A program made the position numbers and the translations under genes. Shown piece after piece: positions 45,291 through 56,571 of a DNA stretch of 64,000 bases. The stretch is from Planotetraspora phitsanulokensis (GTDB lineage Bacteria; Actinomycetota; Actinomycetes; Streptosporangiales; Streptosporangiaceae), in the NCBI RefSeq assembly GCF_016863295.1, contig NZ_BOOP01000026.1, positions 62,001 through 126,000 of the forward strand. The letters are read 5' to 3'. Position 1 is the stretch's first letter. Each line of letters starts with the position of its first letter. Below the pieces are notes generated by a model that searched no databases, was not told the DNA's origin, and was given only the letters and a program-made list of their open reading frames with translations.

Positions 45291-46847
45291 CTATTTGAGG
45301 TGGAGCCGCTTCATCGTCTTGAGGATGCCGGCAAGGGTGTCGGCGTAGGTGTCGTACGACATGCCGAGCATCGGCTCGAAGCCGAGCCACGACGCCTGGC
45401 TGGCGACGGTCTGGACCTCGGTGTACTTGAGCAGGCCCTCGGATCCGTGGCGGCGGCCGAGTCCGGAGGCCTTCATGCCGCCCATCGGGGCGTCGTAGGA
45501 CGCGTAGGCCGAGCCGTACCCCTCGTTGACGTTGACCGTGCCCGCCTTGACGCGGGCGGCGAGCCGCCTGGCCCGCCCGAGGTCGCGCGTCCAGAGCGAG
45601 GCGTTCAGCCCGTAGGGCGTGTCGTTCGCGAGGGCGACGGCCTCGTCCTCGTCCGAGAACCGGTAGAGGGCCACGACGGGGCCGAAGGTCTCGTCACGGC
45701 ACAGATCCATGTCCTCGGTGACGCCCTCGACGACCGTCGGCTCGTAGAACAGCGGCCCGAGGTCCGGCCGCGCGCGGCCTCCGGTCAGCACCTTCGCGCC
45801 CTTGGCGACGGCGTCGGCCACGTGCTCGGTCACCGCGTCGAGCTGCCGCCGATGGGTCAGGGACCCCATCTGCGTGTCCCACTCGGACCCGGCGGCGATC
45901 TTCATGTTCTCCACCGCGCGGACGAACTTGTCCCGGAACGCGTCGGCGACCGATTCCTGCACGTAAAGCCGTTCGATGGAGATGCACAGCTGGCCGGCGT
46001 TGGTGAAGCACGCCCGGATGGCGCCCTGCGCGGCCAGGTCGAGGTCGGCGTCGTCGAGCACGATCATCGGGTTCTTGCCGCCCAGCTCCAGCGAGCAGCC
46101 GACGAGCCGGGCGGCGGCCTCGACGGCGATCTTCCTGCCGCCCCTGGTCGATCCGGTGAACGCCACGTAGTCGGCGCCGTCGATCAGCGGCTCGCCCACG
46201 TCCTCGGGGTCGCCCAGCACGACCTGCCAGATGTCGCGCGGCATGCCAAGCTCGGCCAGCAGGTCGATCGTCCAGAGGGTGGACAGGGCGGTCTGCGTGT
46301 CGGGCTTGTGGACGACGGCGTTGCCCGCGATCAGCGCGGGGACCACGTCGGTCACCCCGAGCGACAGGGGATAGTTCCACGGGCTGATCACGGCGACGAC
46401 GCCCTTGGGGTGGCGGAGCTCGGTCACCCGGGTGGCCAGCGGGAAGATGCCCCGGCGGCCATGCGGCTCCAGCAGCCCGGGCGCGCGCCTGGCGAAGTAG
46501 AGGCTGCAGCCGGCCACGTCGAGGACCTCCTCGAACGCGTGCCGCCTCGCCTTGCCCGTCTCCGTCTGGACGATGTCGAGGATCTCGTCCCTGCGGTCGA
46601 TCATCGCGTCGTGCAGCCGCAGGAACGGCCTGATCCGCTCGCGGACGGGCAGCGCGGCCCATGCCTCCTGCGCGGCCCCGGCCTTGGCGTACGCGGCCTT
46701 GACGTCGCCGGCCGAGGAGATCGGGACGTCGGCGAGGGGCTCACCGGTGAACGGGACGGCGATCTGCCGGGTCTCGCCCTCAGAGGTGACGTGCGCGAGG
46801 ACTCGATCGACCATGGCGCTGTCGAGCGTCCGAATCGTGGCGGCCAT
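45291..46847 (-). CDS. Aldehyde dehydrogenase, succinate-semialdehyde type
   Basis: A 518-residue aldehyde dehydrogenase. Catalytic Glu254 lies in LELGGKNP and Cys288 in NAGQLCISIERL; the cofactor-binding SPWNYP (155-160) and FTGSTRGG (230-237) are intact. Overall sequence and length fit the actinobacterial succinic-semialdehyde dehydrogenase (GabD2-like) group that oxidises succinate semialdehyde to succinate. Lack of any GABA genes nearby leaves the physiological aldehyde open. Operon with the ChoD-like gene suggests that the alcohol/ketone chemistry there could feed it; that is inference. Confidence 0.88.
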   Translation of the reverse strand: MAATIRTLDSAMVDRVLAHVTSEGETRQIAVPFTGEPLADVPISSAGDVKAAYAKAGAAQEAWAALPVRERIRPFLRLHDAMIDRRDEILDIVQTETGKARRHAFEEVLDVAGCSLYFARRAPGLLEPHGRRGIFPLATRVTELRHPKGVVAVISPWNYPLSLGVTDVVPALIAGNAVVHKPDTQTALSTLWTIDLLAELGMPRDIWQVVLGDPEDVGEPLIDGADYVAFTGSTRGGRKIAVEAAARLVGCSLELGGKNPMIVLDDADLDLAAQGAIRACFTNAGQLCISIERLYVQESVADAFRDKFVRAVENMKIAAGSEWDTQMGSLTHRRQLDAVTEHVADAVAKGAKVLTGGRARPDLGPLFYEPTVVEGVTEDMDLCRDETFGPVVALYRFSDEDEAVALANDTPYGLNASLWTRDLGRARRLAARVKAGTVNVNEGYGSAYASYDAPMGGMKASGLGRRHGSEGLLKYTEVQTVASQASWLGFEPMLGMSYDTYADTLAGILKTMKRLHLK

Positions 46848-46958
46848 GGCGGAAGAATATTCCGGAGACCTCCCTAAAGCTACTGATTGGTAAAGCCACC
46901 TTCAGGCGCCCCCAAGGGAGCGCTCGAACCGAAGCCCGCCACGATACGTCCTAGGGGC

Positions 46959-48932
46959 ATGAGGACATCGATTCGCACGGCGGGCGCCATCGCCCTGGCC
47001 GGGCTTCTCGCCACGGCGTGCACGGAGGGGCGCGCGGCTCAGGCACCGCCGCGGGTCGACCTGACCGACAAGGTCTCCCTCGTCTCGTACACGAGCTGCG
47101 ACGACATGCTGAACGACATCCGGCGCAGGACCGCCGAGAACGTGAGCCCCTGGGGCGTCGGCCCCGCGATGTACGCCGCGTCGGAGGACGCGTCCCTCGC
47201 GGCGACGGCCACCGCCAAGGGAGCCGCCCCGGACCAGTCCTACTCGACGACCAACGTCCACGAGGCCGGAGTCGACGAGCCCGACCTGGTCAAGACCGAC
47301 GGGCAGCGGATCATCACGGTCAGCCAGGGCGTGCTCCGCGTCGTCGACATCGAGAGCCGCCGGGTGACCGGCACCCTGCGTCTCGTCCCCAAGGAACAGG
47401 CCTGGGCGCGGGCCGACCTGCTGATCTCCGGAAATCGCGCGCTGGTGCTGTTCGAGGGCATGGGCGGGATGATCCCGCTGGGCGCGATGGCCAAGGTGCG
47501 GCCGGGGTCGTCGGGATCCACGTACATGCTCGTCGACCTGTCCGGCGCGCCGAAGGTGCTGGCCACGATGACCGCCGACGGCACGCACGTCGACGCCCGG
47601 CAGGTCGGCTCGACCGTGCGGCTCGTCGTCCGGTCCCAGCCGAACATCACGCTCCCTCCGCCCAAGCCCGACATGTCCGAGTCCAGGTTGCTCGAGCGCA
47701 ACCGCAGGGCCGTGCTGGCCGCACCGGTCAACGCCTGGTTGCCGTCGTTCCAGATCGTGGCCGACGGGGTCACCCGCACCGACGCGGTGAAGTGCGAGCA
47801 GATCAGCCACCCGGCCGAGTACACCGGGACCTCGATGCTGACCGTCCACACGATCGACCTGGCCGCCGACCAGACCTTCTCCCCCGACTCGCCGATCAGT
47901 GTGGCCGCCGACGGCGACACCGTGTACGGCACGGCGACCAGCCTCTACGTCACCAGCAACCCCCGCTGGTGGGCGCGGCCGATGATCATCGATGACATGC
48001 CGATGCCGACTCCCCGGGTGTCGGACAGGCCGCGAAAGCCGGCTCCCACGCCGACGACGCCTCCCGAGCGCACCGAGGTGCACCGGTTCGACATCACCGG
48101 CGCGGGCTCCCCCCGCTACGTCGACTCGGGCTCGGTGCCCGGACGGCTGCTCAACCAGTACTCCCTGTCGGAGAGCAAGGGCAACCTCCGGGTGGCCACG
48201 ACGTCCAACTCGGAGACGTTCGGCGGGACCCGCGAGACGAGCGAGAGCGGCGTCTACGTCCTCGACGCGACCAGCCTGTCCTCCGTGGGCTCGGTGACGG
48301 GGCTCGGCAAGGGCGAGCGCATCTACTCCGTGCGCTTCATCGGCGACGTCGGCTATGTGGTCACGTTCAAGCAGACCGACCCGCTCTACGCCCTGGACCT
48401 GCGTGATCCTGCCGATCCCAAGGTCACCGGCGAGCTGAAGATCTCCGGCTACTCCTCCTACCTGCACCCCGGCGGGGAGGGGCGTCTGCTCGGCATCGGC
48501 CAGGAGGCCACCGAGTCGGGCCAGACGCTCGGCACGCAGATCTCCCTGTTCGACGTGAGCGACCCGGCCAGCCCGAAGATCGTCTCCAGGTTCCTCCAGG
48601 AGAAGTCCGCCTCTGAGGCCGAGTGGGACCCGCACGCCTTCGTCTACTGGCCGCAGTCGGGCCTGGCGATGTTGCCCCTCCAGAGTTGGGCCGGCGACTT
48701 CGTCCAGGGCAGCTCCGCCCTCGTGCTCAAGGTCGGCGACGGCGGGATCGACAAGATCGGCATGATCAACCACCCCAGCGAGAACCAGGGGGACGGCTCG
48801 TTCGCACCGGTCGACAACGGCATCCGCCGCTGCGTCGTCATCGGGAACACCATCTGGACGGTCTCCGACAGCGGCCTCAAGGTCAGCGACGCGACGAGCC
48901 TCGCCGACCGGGCCTGGATCCCCTTCGCGTGA
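46959..48932 (+). CDS. Secreted beta-propeller lipoprotein
   Basis: A 657-residue exported protein. Its N-terminus is a lipoprotein signal: RTSIRTAGAIALAGLLATAC, with the lipobox LATAC. Most of the mature chain matches the C-terminal beta-propeller family (PF09826), as in TNVHEAGVDEPDLVKTDG near residue 90, a signature block, and GKGERIYSVRFIGDVGYVVTF in the second half. A Pro-rich stretch (about 345-370) interrupts two blades. I set ATG 46959 because it directly precedes the signal peptide; an in-frame codon at 46887 would add an implausible hydrophilic leader. Function unknown; probably a cell-surface scaffold or sensor. Confidence 0.85.
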   Translation: MRTSIRTAGAIALAGLLATACTEGRAAQAPPRVDLTDKVSLVSYTSCDDMLNDIRRRTAENVSPWGVGPAMYAASEDASLAATATAKGAAPDQSYSTTNVHEAGVDEPDLVKTDGQRIITVSQGVLRVVDIESRRVTGTLRLVPKEQAWARADLLISGNRALVLFEGMGGMIPLGAMAKVRPGSSGSTYMLVDLSGAPKVLATMTADGTHVDARQVGSTVRLVVRSQPNITLPPPKPDMSESRLLERNRRAVLAAPVNAWLPSFQIVADGVTRTDAVKCEQISHPAEYTGTSMLTVHTIDLAADQTFSPDSPISVAADGDTVYGTATSLYVTSNPRWWARPMIIDDMPMPTPRVSDRPRKPAPTPTTPPERTEVHRFDITGAGSPRYVDSGSVPGRLLNQYSLSESKGNLRVATTSNSETFGGTRETSESGVYVLDATSLSSVGSVTGLGKGERIYSVRFIGDVGYVVTFKQTDPLYALDLRDPADPKVTGELKISGYSSYLHPGGEGRLLGIGQEATESGQTLGTQISLFDVSDPASPKIVSRFLQEKSASEAEWDPHAFVYWPQSGLAMLPLQSWAGDFVQGSSALVLKVGDGGIDKIGMINHPSENQGDGSFAPVDNGIRRCVVIGNTIWTVSDSGLKVSDATSLADRAWIPFA

Positions 48933-48939
48933 CCCTGCG

Positions 48940-50682
48940 TCAGACGCCGTGACCCTCCGGGAGGGCGACCGGAACGATCTCGGGTGCACCGAGACGGATC
49001 GCGTCGGCCTCCCGGTCGGTGTCCTGCTCCTGTGAGGCCCGCTCGGCCTCGACCCTCTTGGTGAAGTACTCCACCTCCCGCTTGACCTGCTCGGTGTCCC
49101 AGCCGAGCGGCTTGGCCATGAGCTCCGCGGCCTCCTGCGCAACGGCGGAGCCGCGGTGGAAGGTCTCGATCGAGATGCGGGTCCGCCGGCTCAGCGCGTC
49201 GTTGAGATGACGGGCGCCCTCGTGGGTGGCCGCGTGGACGATCTCGGCACGCAGGTAGTCGTCGGCCCCCGAGAGCGGCCGGCCGAGCGAGGGATCCCGC
49301 TCGATCAGCTCCAGCACCTCGTCGATCACGGAGCCGTAGCGCTGGAGCAGGTGCTCGATCCGCGCGACGTGCAGACCGGACGAGCGGGCGAGCCGGTGGC
49401 GGGAGTTCCACAACGCCCGGTAGCCCTCCGCGCCCGCCAGCGGGACCTGGTCGGTGCAGGACGGCGGCACGCGCCGGTCGAGGCCGTGCGCGACGGCGTC
49501 GACCGTGTCGGCCGCCATCACCCGGTACGTCGTGAACTTGCCGCCGGCCACCATGACCAGGCCCGGGACGGGGTGGGCCACCACGTGCTCCCGCGAGAGC
49601 TTGGAGGTCTCCTCCGACTCCCCCGCGAGCAGCGGCCGCAGCCCGGCGTAGACGCCTTCGACGTCGTCCCTGGTCAACGGCACCGCGAGGACAGAGTTGA
49701 CGTGGTCGAGCAGATAGTCGATGTCCGTCCGGGAGGCGGCGGGATGGACCTTGTCTAGCGTCCACTCCGTGTCGGTGGTGCCGATGATCCAGTGCCGGCC
49801 CCAGGGGATCACGAACAACACCGACTTCTCGGTGCGCATGATGATCCCGGTCAGGGAGTGGATGCGGTCGCGCGGCACCAAGAGGTGGATGCCCTTGGAG
49901 GCCTTGACGTGGATCTGGCCGCGCCCGCCGACGAGTTCCTGGACGTCGTCGGTCCAGACCCCCGTCGCGTTGACGACCTGACGGGCCCGAACGTCGAACT
50001 CGGTCCCGCTCTCCAGGTCGCGCACGCGGACGCCGGTGACGCGCTCACCCTCGCGCAGGAAGCCGACCGCCTGGACGCGCGACGCCACATCGGCCCCGTA
50101 CGTCGCGGCCGTCCTGAGCATGGTCATCACGTACCGGGCGTCGTCCACCCCGGCGTCCCAGTACTGCACGGCGCCGGTGAAGGCCGACCGTTTGAGGGCG
50201 GGGGCGATGCGCAGCGCCCGCCGCCGCGACAGGTGCCGGTGGCCCGGCATGCCCCGGCTGAAGCCGAAGGAGAAGCCCAGCGTGTCGTAGAGCGCGAGCC
50301 CGGCCCCGACGTACGGCCGCTCCCAGCCCGGATGGGTGAGGGGGAAGAGGAAGGGCACGGGCCTGACCAGGTGCGGAGCGATCCGCTGGAGCAGCAGGGA
50401 CCGCTCCCGCAGCGCCTCACGCACCAGGTCGAAGTTGAGCTGCTCCAGGTAGCGCAGCCCACCGTGGATCAGCTTGGACGAGCGTGAGGAGGTCCCCGAG
50501 GCGAAGTCCCGCGCCTCGACGAGGCCGACGGACAGTCCCCTCGTCACAGCGTCGAGGGCGACGCCGGCGCCGACGACACCGCCGCCGATCACGACCACGT
50601 CGAGTTCCTGCGATTCCATCCGGTCAAGGGCGGCGGAACGCTCTGTGGGGCCGAGCGCCGCGGTGCCCATCCGCGCGGTCAT
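48940..50682 (-). CDS. glpD: Glycerol-3-phosphate dehydrogenase (FAD)
   Basis: A 580-residue membrane-associated flavoenzyme that oxidises sn-glycerol-3-phosphate to DHAP and reduces quinone. The FAD-binding VIGGGVVGAG (31-40) is followed by the GlpD-specific SSRSSKLIHGGLRYLEQ; MVAGGKFTTYRVMA marks the second FAD segment. The C-terminal GlpD domain (about 400-540) is complete. ATG 50682 has AGGGAG upstream. It is convergent with the propeller gene and divergent from nagA, and provides for glycerol phosphate turnover. Two direct repeats CCAGCAAAT (50741-50749 and 50767-50775) lie in its promoter region. Confidence 0.95.
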   Translation of the reverse strand: MTARMGTAALGPTERSAALDRMESQELDVVVIGGGVVGAGVALDAVTRGLSVGLVEARDFASGTSSRSSKLIHGGLRYLEQLNFDLVREALRERSLLLQRIAPHLVRPVPFLFPLTHPGWERPYVGAGLALYDTLGFSFGFSRGMPGHRHLSRRRALRIAPALKRSAFTGAVQYWDAGVDDARYVMTMLRTAATYGADVASRVQAVGFLREGERVTGVRVRDLESGTEFDVRARQVVNATGVWTDDVQELVGGRGQIHVKASKGIHLLVPRDRIHSLTGIIMRTEKSVLFVIPWGRHWIIGTTDTEWTLDKVHPAASRTDIDYLLDHVNSVLAVPLTRDDVEGVYAGLRPLLAGESEETSKLSREHVVAHPVPGLVMVAGGKFTTYRVMAADTVDAVAHGLDRRVPPSCTDQVPLAGAEGYRALWNSRHRLARSSGLHVARIEHLLQRYGSVIDEVLELIERDPSLGRPLSGADDYLRAEIVHAATHEGARHLNDALSRRTRISIETFHRGSAVAQEAAELMAKPLGWDTEQVKREVEYFTKRVEAERASQEQDTDREADAIRLGAPEIVPVALPEGHGV

Positions 50683-50740
50683 AGGGCTCCCTCTGTACGG
50701 CTTTCGCCTGTGCGGACGATTTCCTACCCGTAGGTCCTGA

Positions 50741-50775
50741 CCAGCAAATCCTACTTCCCTCTCTCCCCAGCAAAT
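50741..50775 (-). promoter_or_regulatory. Direct repeats upstream of glpD
   Basis: CCAGCAAAT occurs at 50741-50749 and 50767-50775, 26 bp apart (about 2.5 helical turns), 59 and 85 bp before the glpD start. This arrangement could be a regulator binding site, but no family is implied and chance cannot be excluded. Confidence 0.3.
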
Positions 50776-50907
50776 GATCTTCATCTGCACGGTAGACGTG
50801 GAGGGAACAGGTGTGAAGCAGGGGACCGAGTCCGGATTTTTGCTATAAACGAGCCGTTCGACCTCCCCCATTCGGCGATCCCGGCCCTCGGGCGGAAAGA
50901 TGGGCGC

Positions 50908-52044
50908 ATGAGCCTCACTGTCTCTGACGTTCGCCTCGTGACGCCGGAAGGGGTCCACGACGGCTGGCTGACCATCGAGGACGGCAAGATCACGCACGTC
51001 GGCCGCGGCCAGGCGCCCGGCAACGGCCGGTCGCTGGGCGGCCGGACGGTCGTCCCGGGCTTCGTGGACATCCACACCCACGGCGGCGCCGGGGCCTCCT
51101 ACCCGGACGGCGATGTGGACAAGGCGGCACAGGCCGCCGCCTTCCACCTCGGGCGCGGCACCACGACCACGCTGGCCAGCCTGGTCACCGCGGCGCCCGC
51201 CACGCTGGCCCGCACGGCGTCCGCCCTGGCCGACCTCTGCGAGCAGGGGCTCATCGCGGGCATCCACTTCGAGGGGCCGTACATCTCGAAGGCCCGCTGC
51301 GGCGCGCACGACCCGGCGCTGCTGCGCGAGCCCGACCGGGCGGAGTTCCGCGAACTGGTGCGGGCCGGGCGCGGCCACGTCCGCATGCTGACCATCGCGG
51401 CGGAGTTGCCGAACGCGCTCGACGTCATCAGGGACGCCGCGGCCGAGGGCGTGATCGCCGCGCTCGGTCACAGCGACGCCACCTACGAGCAGACGATCGC
51501 GGGGATCGAGGCGGGCGGCAGCGTCGCCACGCACCTGTACAACGCCATGCCGCCGCTGAGCCACCGCGATCCCGGCCCGATCGCGGCCCTCCTCCAGGAC
51601 GATCGCGTCACTGTGGAGCTCATCAACGACGGAGTCCACGTCCACCCGGCGATGTTGCGCCTCGCCGCGCACGAATCGGGACCCGGCCGGACGGCGCTGG
51701 TCACCGACGCGATGGCCGCGGCCGGCATGGGCGACGGCCGCTACCCGCTCGGCCCGATGACCGTCGACGTCGAGGACGGCGTGGCACGCCTGACCGAGAA
51801 CGGCACGATCGCCGGAAGCACCCTGACCATGGACGTGGCCTTCCGCCGCACGGTCCGCGAGATGGGGGCCTCTCTCGTCGAGGCGTCCGCGATGGCCTCG
51901 CTGACCCCCGCCCGGGTGCTCGGCCTCCAGGACGAGATCGGCTCGATCTCCGTCGGGAAGTACGCCGACCTCGTCGTCCTCGACGAGGATCTGCGCCTCG
52001 ACGGCGTCATGAGGCGCGGCGTCTGGGTGCGGGAGCCCGCGTGA
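50908..52044 (+). CDS. nagA: N-acetylglucosamine-6-phosphate deacetylase
   Basis: A 378-residue amidohydrolase. Metal-binding His56 and His58 lie in VDIHTHGG, FEGPYIS holds the family glutamate, and LGHSDAT and THLYNAMPPL contribute further histidines. The catalytic Asp is in LVTDAMAAAG. It removes the acetyl group from GlcNAc-6-P during amino-sugar and peptidoglycan recycling. No nagB or PTS gene is adjacent. GGAAAG precedes ATG 50908. A 14-bp terminator hairpin follows at 52087-52118. Confidence 0.95.
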   Translation: MSLTVSDVRLVTPEGVHDGWLTIEDGKITHVGRGQAPGNGRSLGGRTVVPGFVDIHTHGGAGASYPDGDVDKAAQAAAFHLGRGTTTTLASLVTAAPATLARTASALADLCEQGLIAGIHFEGPYISKARCGAHDPALLREPDRAEFRELVRAGRGHVRMLTIAAELPNALDVIRDAAAEGVIAALGHSDATYEQTIAGIEAGGSVATHLYNAMPPLSHRDPGPIAALLQDDRVTVELINDGVHVHPAMLRLAAHESGPGRTALVTDAMAAAGMGDGRYPLGPMTVDVEDGVARLTENGTIAGSTLTMDVAFRRTVREMGASLVEASAMASLTPARVLGLQDEIGSISVGKYADLVVLDEDLRLDGVMRRGVWVREPA

Positions 52045-52086
52045 CCACCCGGTCCCGCGTGACCATCCGATCCCTTGTGACCGCCC

Positions 52087-52118
52087 GGTCCCGCGTGATC
52101 ACCCGATCACGCGGGACC
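52087..52118. terminator. 14-bp terminator between nagA and guaB3
   Basis: Arms GGTCCCGCGTGATC (52087-52100) and GATCACGCGGGACC (52105-52118) are perfect over 14 bp with a 4-nt loop. An extra direct copy of the left arm's start (GGTCCCGCGTGA) lies about 37 bp upstream. The genes are convergent, so it can serve both. Confidence 0.8.
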
Positions 52119-52130
52119 CGCTGCCGGTGA

Positions 52131-53249
52131 TCAGGGCTGCGGAGGGGCGACGACGACCTCGACGCGCTGGAACTCCTTGAGGTCGGAGTAGCCCGCGGTC
52201 GCCATCGTGCGGCGCAGCGCGCCCATGAGGTTCATCGAGCCGTCGGCCACCGAGGACGGGCCGTGCAGGATCTGCTCCAGCGTCCCGATCGTGCCGAACT
52301 CGACCCGCCTGCCGCGCGGCAGGTCCGGGTGGTGCGCCTCCGACCCCCAGTGGAAGCCGCGGCCCGGGGCCTCGGCGGCCCGTGCCAGAGGCGACCCGAC
52401 CATGACGGCGTCGGCGCCGCAGGCGATCGCCTTGGCGATGTCCCCCGAGCCGCCCATGCCTCCGTCGGCGATGACGTGGACGTAACGGCCGCCCGACTCG
52501 TCCATGTAGTCGCGGCGGGCCGCGGCCACGTCCGAGATCGCGGTGGCCATCGGCACGACCACGCCGAGCACGTTGCGGGTGGTGTGCGAGGCGCCGCCGC
52601 CGAATCCGACCAGCACGCCGGCCGCGCCGGTGCGCATCAAGTGCAGCGCGGCCGTGTAGGTGGCGCAGCCGCCGACGATGACGGGCACGTCGAGCTCGTA
52701 GATGAACTGCTTCAGATTCAGCGGCTCGGCCCGCCCCGAGACGTGCTCGGCCGAGACCGTGGTGCCGCGGATGACGAAGATGTCGACGCCGGCGTCGATC
52801 ACGGCCTTGTGGTGCTGCACCGTGCGCTGCGGCGACAGCCGTACCGCCGTGGTCACGCCCGCCGCGCGGATCTCCCCGATGCGCCGGGCGATCAGCTCGT
52901 CCTGAATCGGAGCCGTGTAGATCTCCTGGAGCCGCCGCGTGGCGGCCTCCTCGTCGAGGGTGGCGACCTCCTCCAGCAGCGACGCGGGGTCCTCGTACCG
53001 CGTCCACAGGCCTTCGAGGTCGAGGGCGGCGAGACCGCCCAGCCGGCCGATCTCGATCGCCGTGGCGGGCGAGACGACGCTGTCCATCGGGCTCACCACG
53101 AGCGGCAGCTCGAACCGGTAGGCGTCGATCTGCCAGGAGATCGAGACCTCCTCGGGGTCACGGGTACGCCGGGAGGGCACGATGCCGATCTCGTCCAGCG
53201 CGTACGCGCGACGGCCGTTCTTGCCGCGCCCGATCTCCACCTGAGTCAT
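52131..53249 (-). CDS. guaB3: GuaB3, IMP dehydrogenase/GMP reductase family protein
   Basis: A 372-residue TIM-barrel protein of the IMPDH/GMPR family without CBS domains. The catalytic loop that reads GPGSICTTR in IMP dehydrogenase reads GGGASHTTR here, so the cysteine nucleophile is replaced by His222. ADGGMGGSGDIAKAIACGADAVMVGSPLA is the conserved phosphate-binding region, and the rest matches actinobacterial GuaB3. Recent work on cyanobacterial GuaB3 reports GMP reductase activity, but how a protein lacking Cys works here is not known. ATG preceded by the usual leader, 91 bp downstream of guaB2. Confidence 0.92.
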   Translation of the reverse strand: MTQVEIGRGKNGRRAYALDEIGIVPSRRTRDPEEVSISWQIDAYRFELPLVVSPMDSVVSPATAIEIGRLGGLAALDLEGLWTRYEDPASLLEEVATLDEEAATRRLQEIYTAPIQDELIARRIGEIRAAGVTTAVRLSPQRTVQHHKAVIDAGVDIFVIRGTTVSAEHVSGRAEPLNLKQFIYELDVPVIVGGCATYTAALHLMRTGAAGVLVGFGGGASHTTRNVLGVVVPMATAISDVAAARRDYMDESGGRYVHVIADGGMGGSGDIAKAIACGADAVMVGSPLARAAEAPGRGFHWGSEAHHPDLPRGRRVEFGTIGTLEQILHGPSSVADGSMNLMGALRRTMATAGYSDLKEFQRVEVVVAPPQP

Positions 53250-53339
53250 CTCGCCTGCTCTTTCCCATTCATGTGCGTACGGCTACCGCCGGGCGCGGAA
53301 GCCGTACCGTGCCGGTCGCTCCCTAGGAAGCGTGTCTCC

Positions 53340-55133
<1,794 letters not shown>

Positions 55134-55235
55134 TCAGGCCACGCCATCGAGCCCCCCTCCGCGCTCGAATGACGTACCGTTCGCTAACGCTGAGTCAAGG
55201 ATGCGTCACGAAGCGTCCAAGCGCAATGTCGGTCG

Positions 55236-55312
55236 ATGCAACTGCACAAAGTTGCATTTTGTCGGCCATTCGAAACTGCGAACGAAGAAAGCTTTGGAAC
55301 GTGCATTTGCAC
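55236..55312. promoter_or_regulatory. Two inverted repeats with shared TTGCA/GCACAAA words
   Basis: ATGCAACT (55236-55243) and AGTTGCAT (55250-55257) form a perfect 8-bp inverted repeat with a 6-bp spacer. GTGCATTTGCAC (55301-55312) is a shorter palindrome. Both contain GCACAAA. They lie about 155-230 bp before the TrmB/LuxR-like gene in the most AT-rich part of this region, so they are good operator candidates. Confidence 0.5.
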
Positions 55313-55467
55313 AAAACCTCAACCGGCCCTCTTCCGAATATGCGAACGCCCGGCGCGGCCCGGGAGGGCGAGGCTATTCTCGCGACGCGAGGGATCGGAC
55401 TTCCGCGAGTTCCGCCGTCGGCGTGATCGCGGTTTCGGCGCGAAGCGGAACGACCAACGGAGCGGTG

Positions 55468-56463
55468 ATGATCACGACGCGGAACGCGGACCCTCTCGAA
55501 TCGCTCGGCCTCACCCAGGAGCACAGGGACCTCTACACCGTGGTGCTGAAGCTCCATCGCGCCACCCTCGCGGAGATCGCCCAGGCCGTCGACGAGCCCG
55601 CCGACGACGTGCTCGACCGGCTCACCCGGCTCGTACGGCTGGGCACGGTCGACGAGCAGCAGGGGGAGTACCTCGCCCGTCATCCGGCCGCCGCCATCGG
55701 ACGACTGGTGGCCGAGAGGCTCGACCGGCTCGCTCGGGAGAGCCGTCAGATCGACGCTGCCCTGGCCTCCGTCGCCCCCCTCACCCACCACTACGACGCC
55801 GGCCGCGACTACCAGGACGGCCAGTTCGCCGTCGACCTCGTGAGCGGGGCGGACGAACTCTACGAGAGCGTCGTCGGCCTGGCGCTGCAGGCGCCGCCGG
55901 CCGATCTGGTCTCCGCGATCCCGGACCGGCGGACGATGAACGACCTGGTCGAGAAGTACACCGGCCCCTGGACCCAGGCGATGAGGGACGGCCTGCTGTC
56001 CTCGCGGGCGGTCATCCCCATCGCGGTGATGGCGGCGCCCGGCGTCCGGAAGGTGTGCGAAAGGCTGACCGAGGCGGGAGCGCGCATCCGCACCCTCGAC
56101 CGGGTGCCGAGCTGGTTCTTCGCCCTGGGCGACCACACCGCCGGCCTGCCCGCCGAATGGGGTGACTCGCTGCCGGAGCACGGCTACAACTGCTACCTCG
56201 TCCGGGCGCCGATCGTGGTGTCCGCGCTCCGCACGCTCTTCGAGGAGTTGTGGGCCAGGGCCGTCCCGATCTCGTCGTACGACAACGGCACGTCCCACGT
56301 GCTGAGGCTGGCCGCGCAGGGGCTCAGCGACGAGGGCATCGCCCGCCACCTGGGGTTGTCCGTCCGGACCGTCCGGGCGAGATTCGCGGAGGCGATGGCC
56401 GAGCTGGGGGCGCAGTCGCGGTTCCACGCGGGAGTCGAGGCCGCGCGTCGCGGCTGGTTGTGA
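55468..56463 (+). CDS. TrmB/LuxR-type transcriptional regulator
   Basis: A 331-residue regulator with two DNA-binding-like ends. Residues ~10-75 are a TrmB-like winged helix (LTQEHRDLYTVVLKLHRATLAEIAQAV). The middle (about 100-255) resembles the sensor part of such proteins. The C-terminus has a LuxR/GerE helix-turn-helix (VLRLAAQGLSDEGIARHLGLSVRTVRARFAEAM). ATG 55468 (or GTG 55465) follows GGAG. It lies next to the DUF5319 gene and the sigma-factor pair, with inverted repeats upstream. Signal and targets are unknown. Confidence 0.85.
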   Translation: MITTRNADPLESLGLTQEHRDLYTVVLKLHRATLAEIAQAVDEPADDVLDRLTRLVRLGTVDEQQGEYLARHPAAAIGRLVAERLDRLARESRQIDAALASVAPLTHHYDAGRDYQDGQFAVDLVSGADELYESVVGLALQAPPADLVSAIPDRRTMNDLVEKYTGPWTQAMRDGLLSSRAVIPIAVMAAPGVRKVCERLTEAGARIRTLDRVPSWFFALGDHTAGLPAEWGDSLPEHGYNCYLVRAPIVVSALRTLFEELWARAVPISSYDNGTSHVLRLAAQGLSDEGIARHLGLSVRTVRARFAEAMAELGAQSRFHAGVEAARRGWL

Positions 56464-56571
56464 CCACTGCTGAGCGGGCATCTGACACGCTGGGTCCGTT
56501 ATGACAGCCCAATCAGTAGATGGGGTCCACTTTCACTCACCATGGTGGGTCCTGGTCATAAGGTGGGATGC

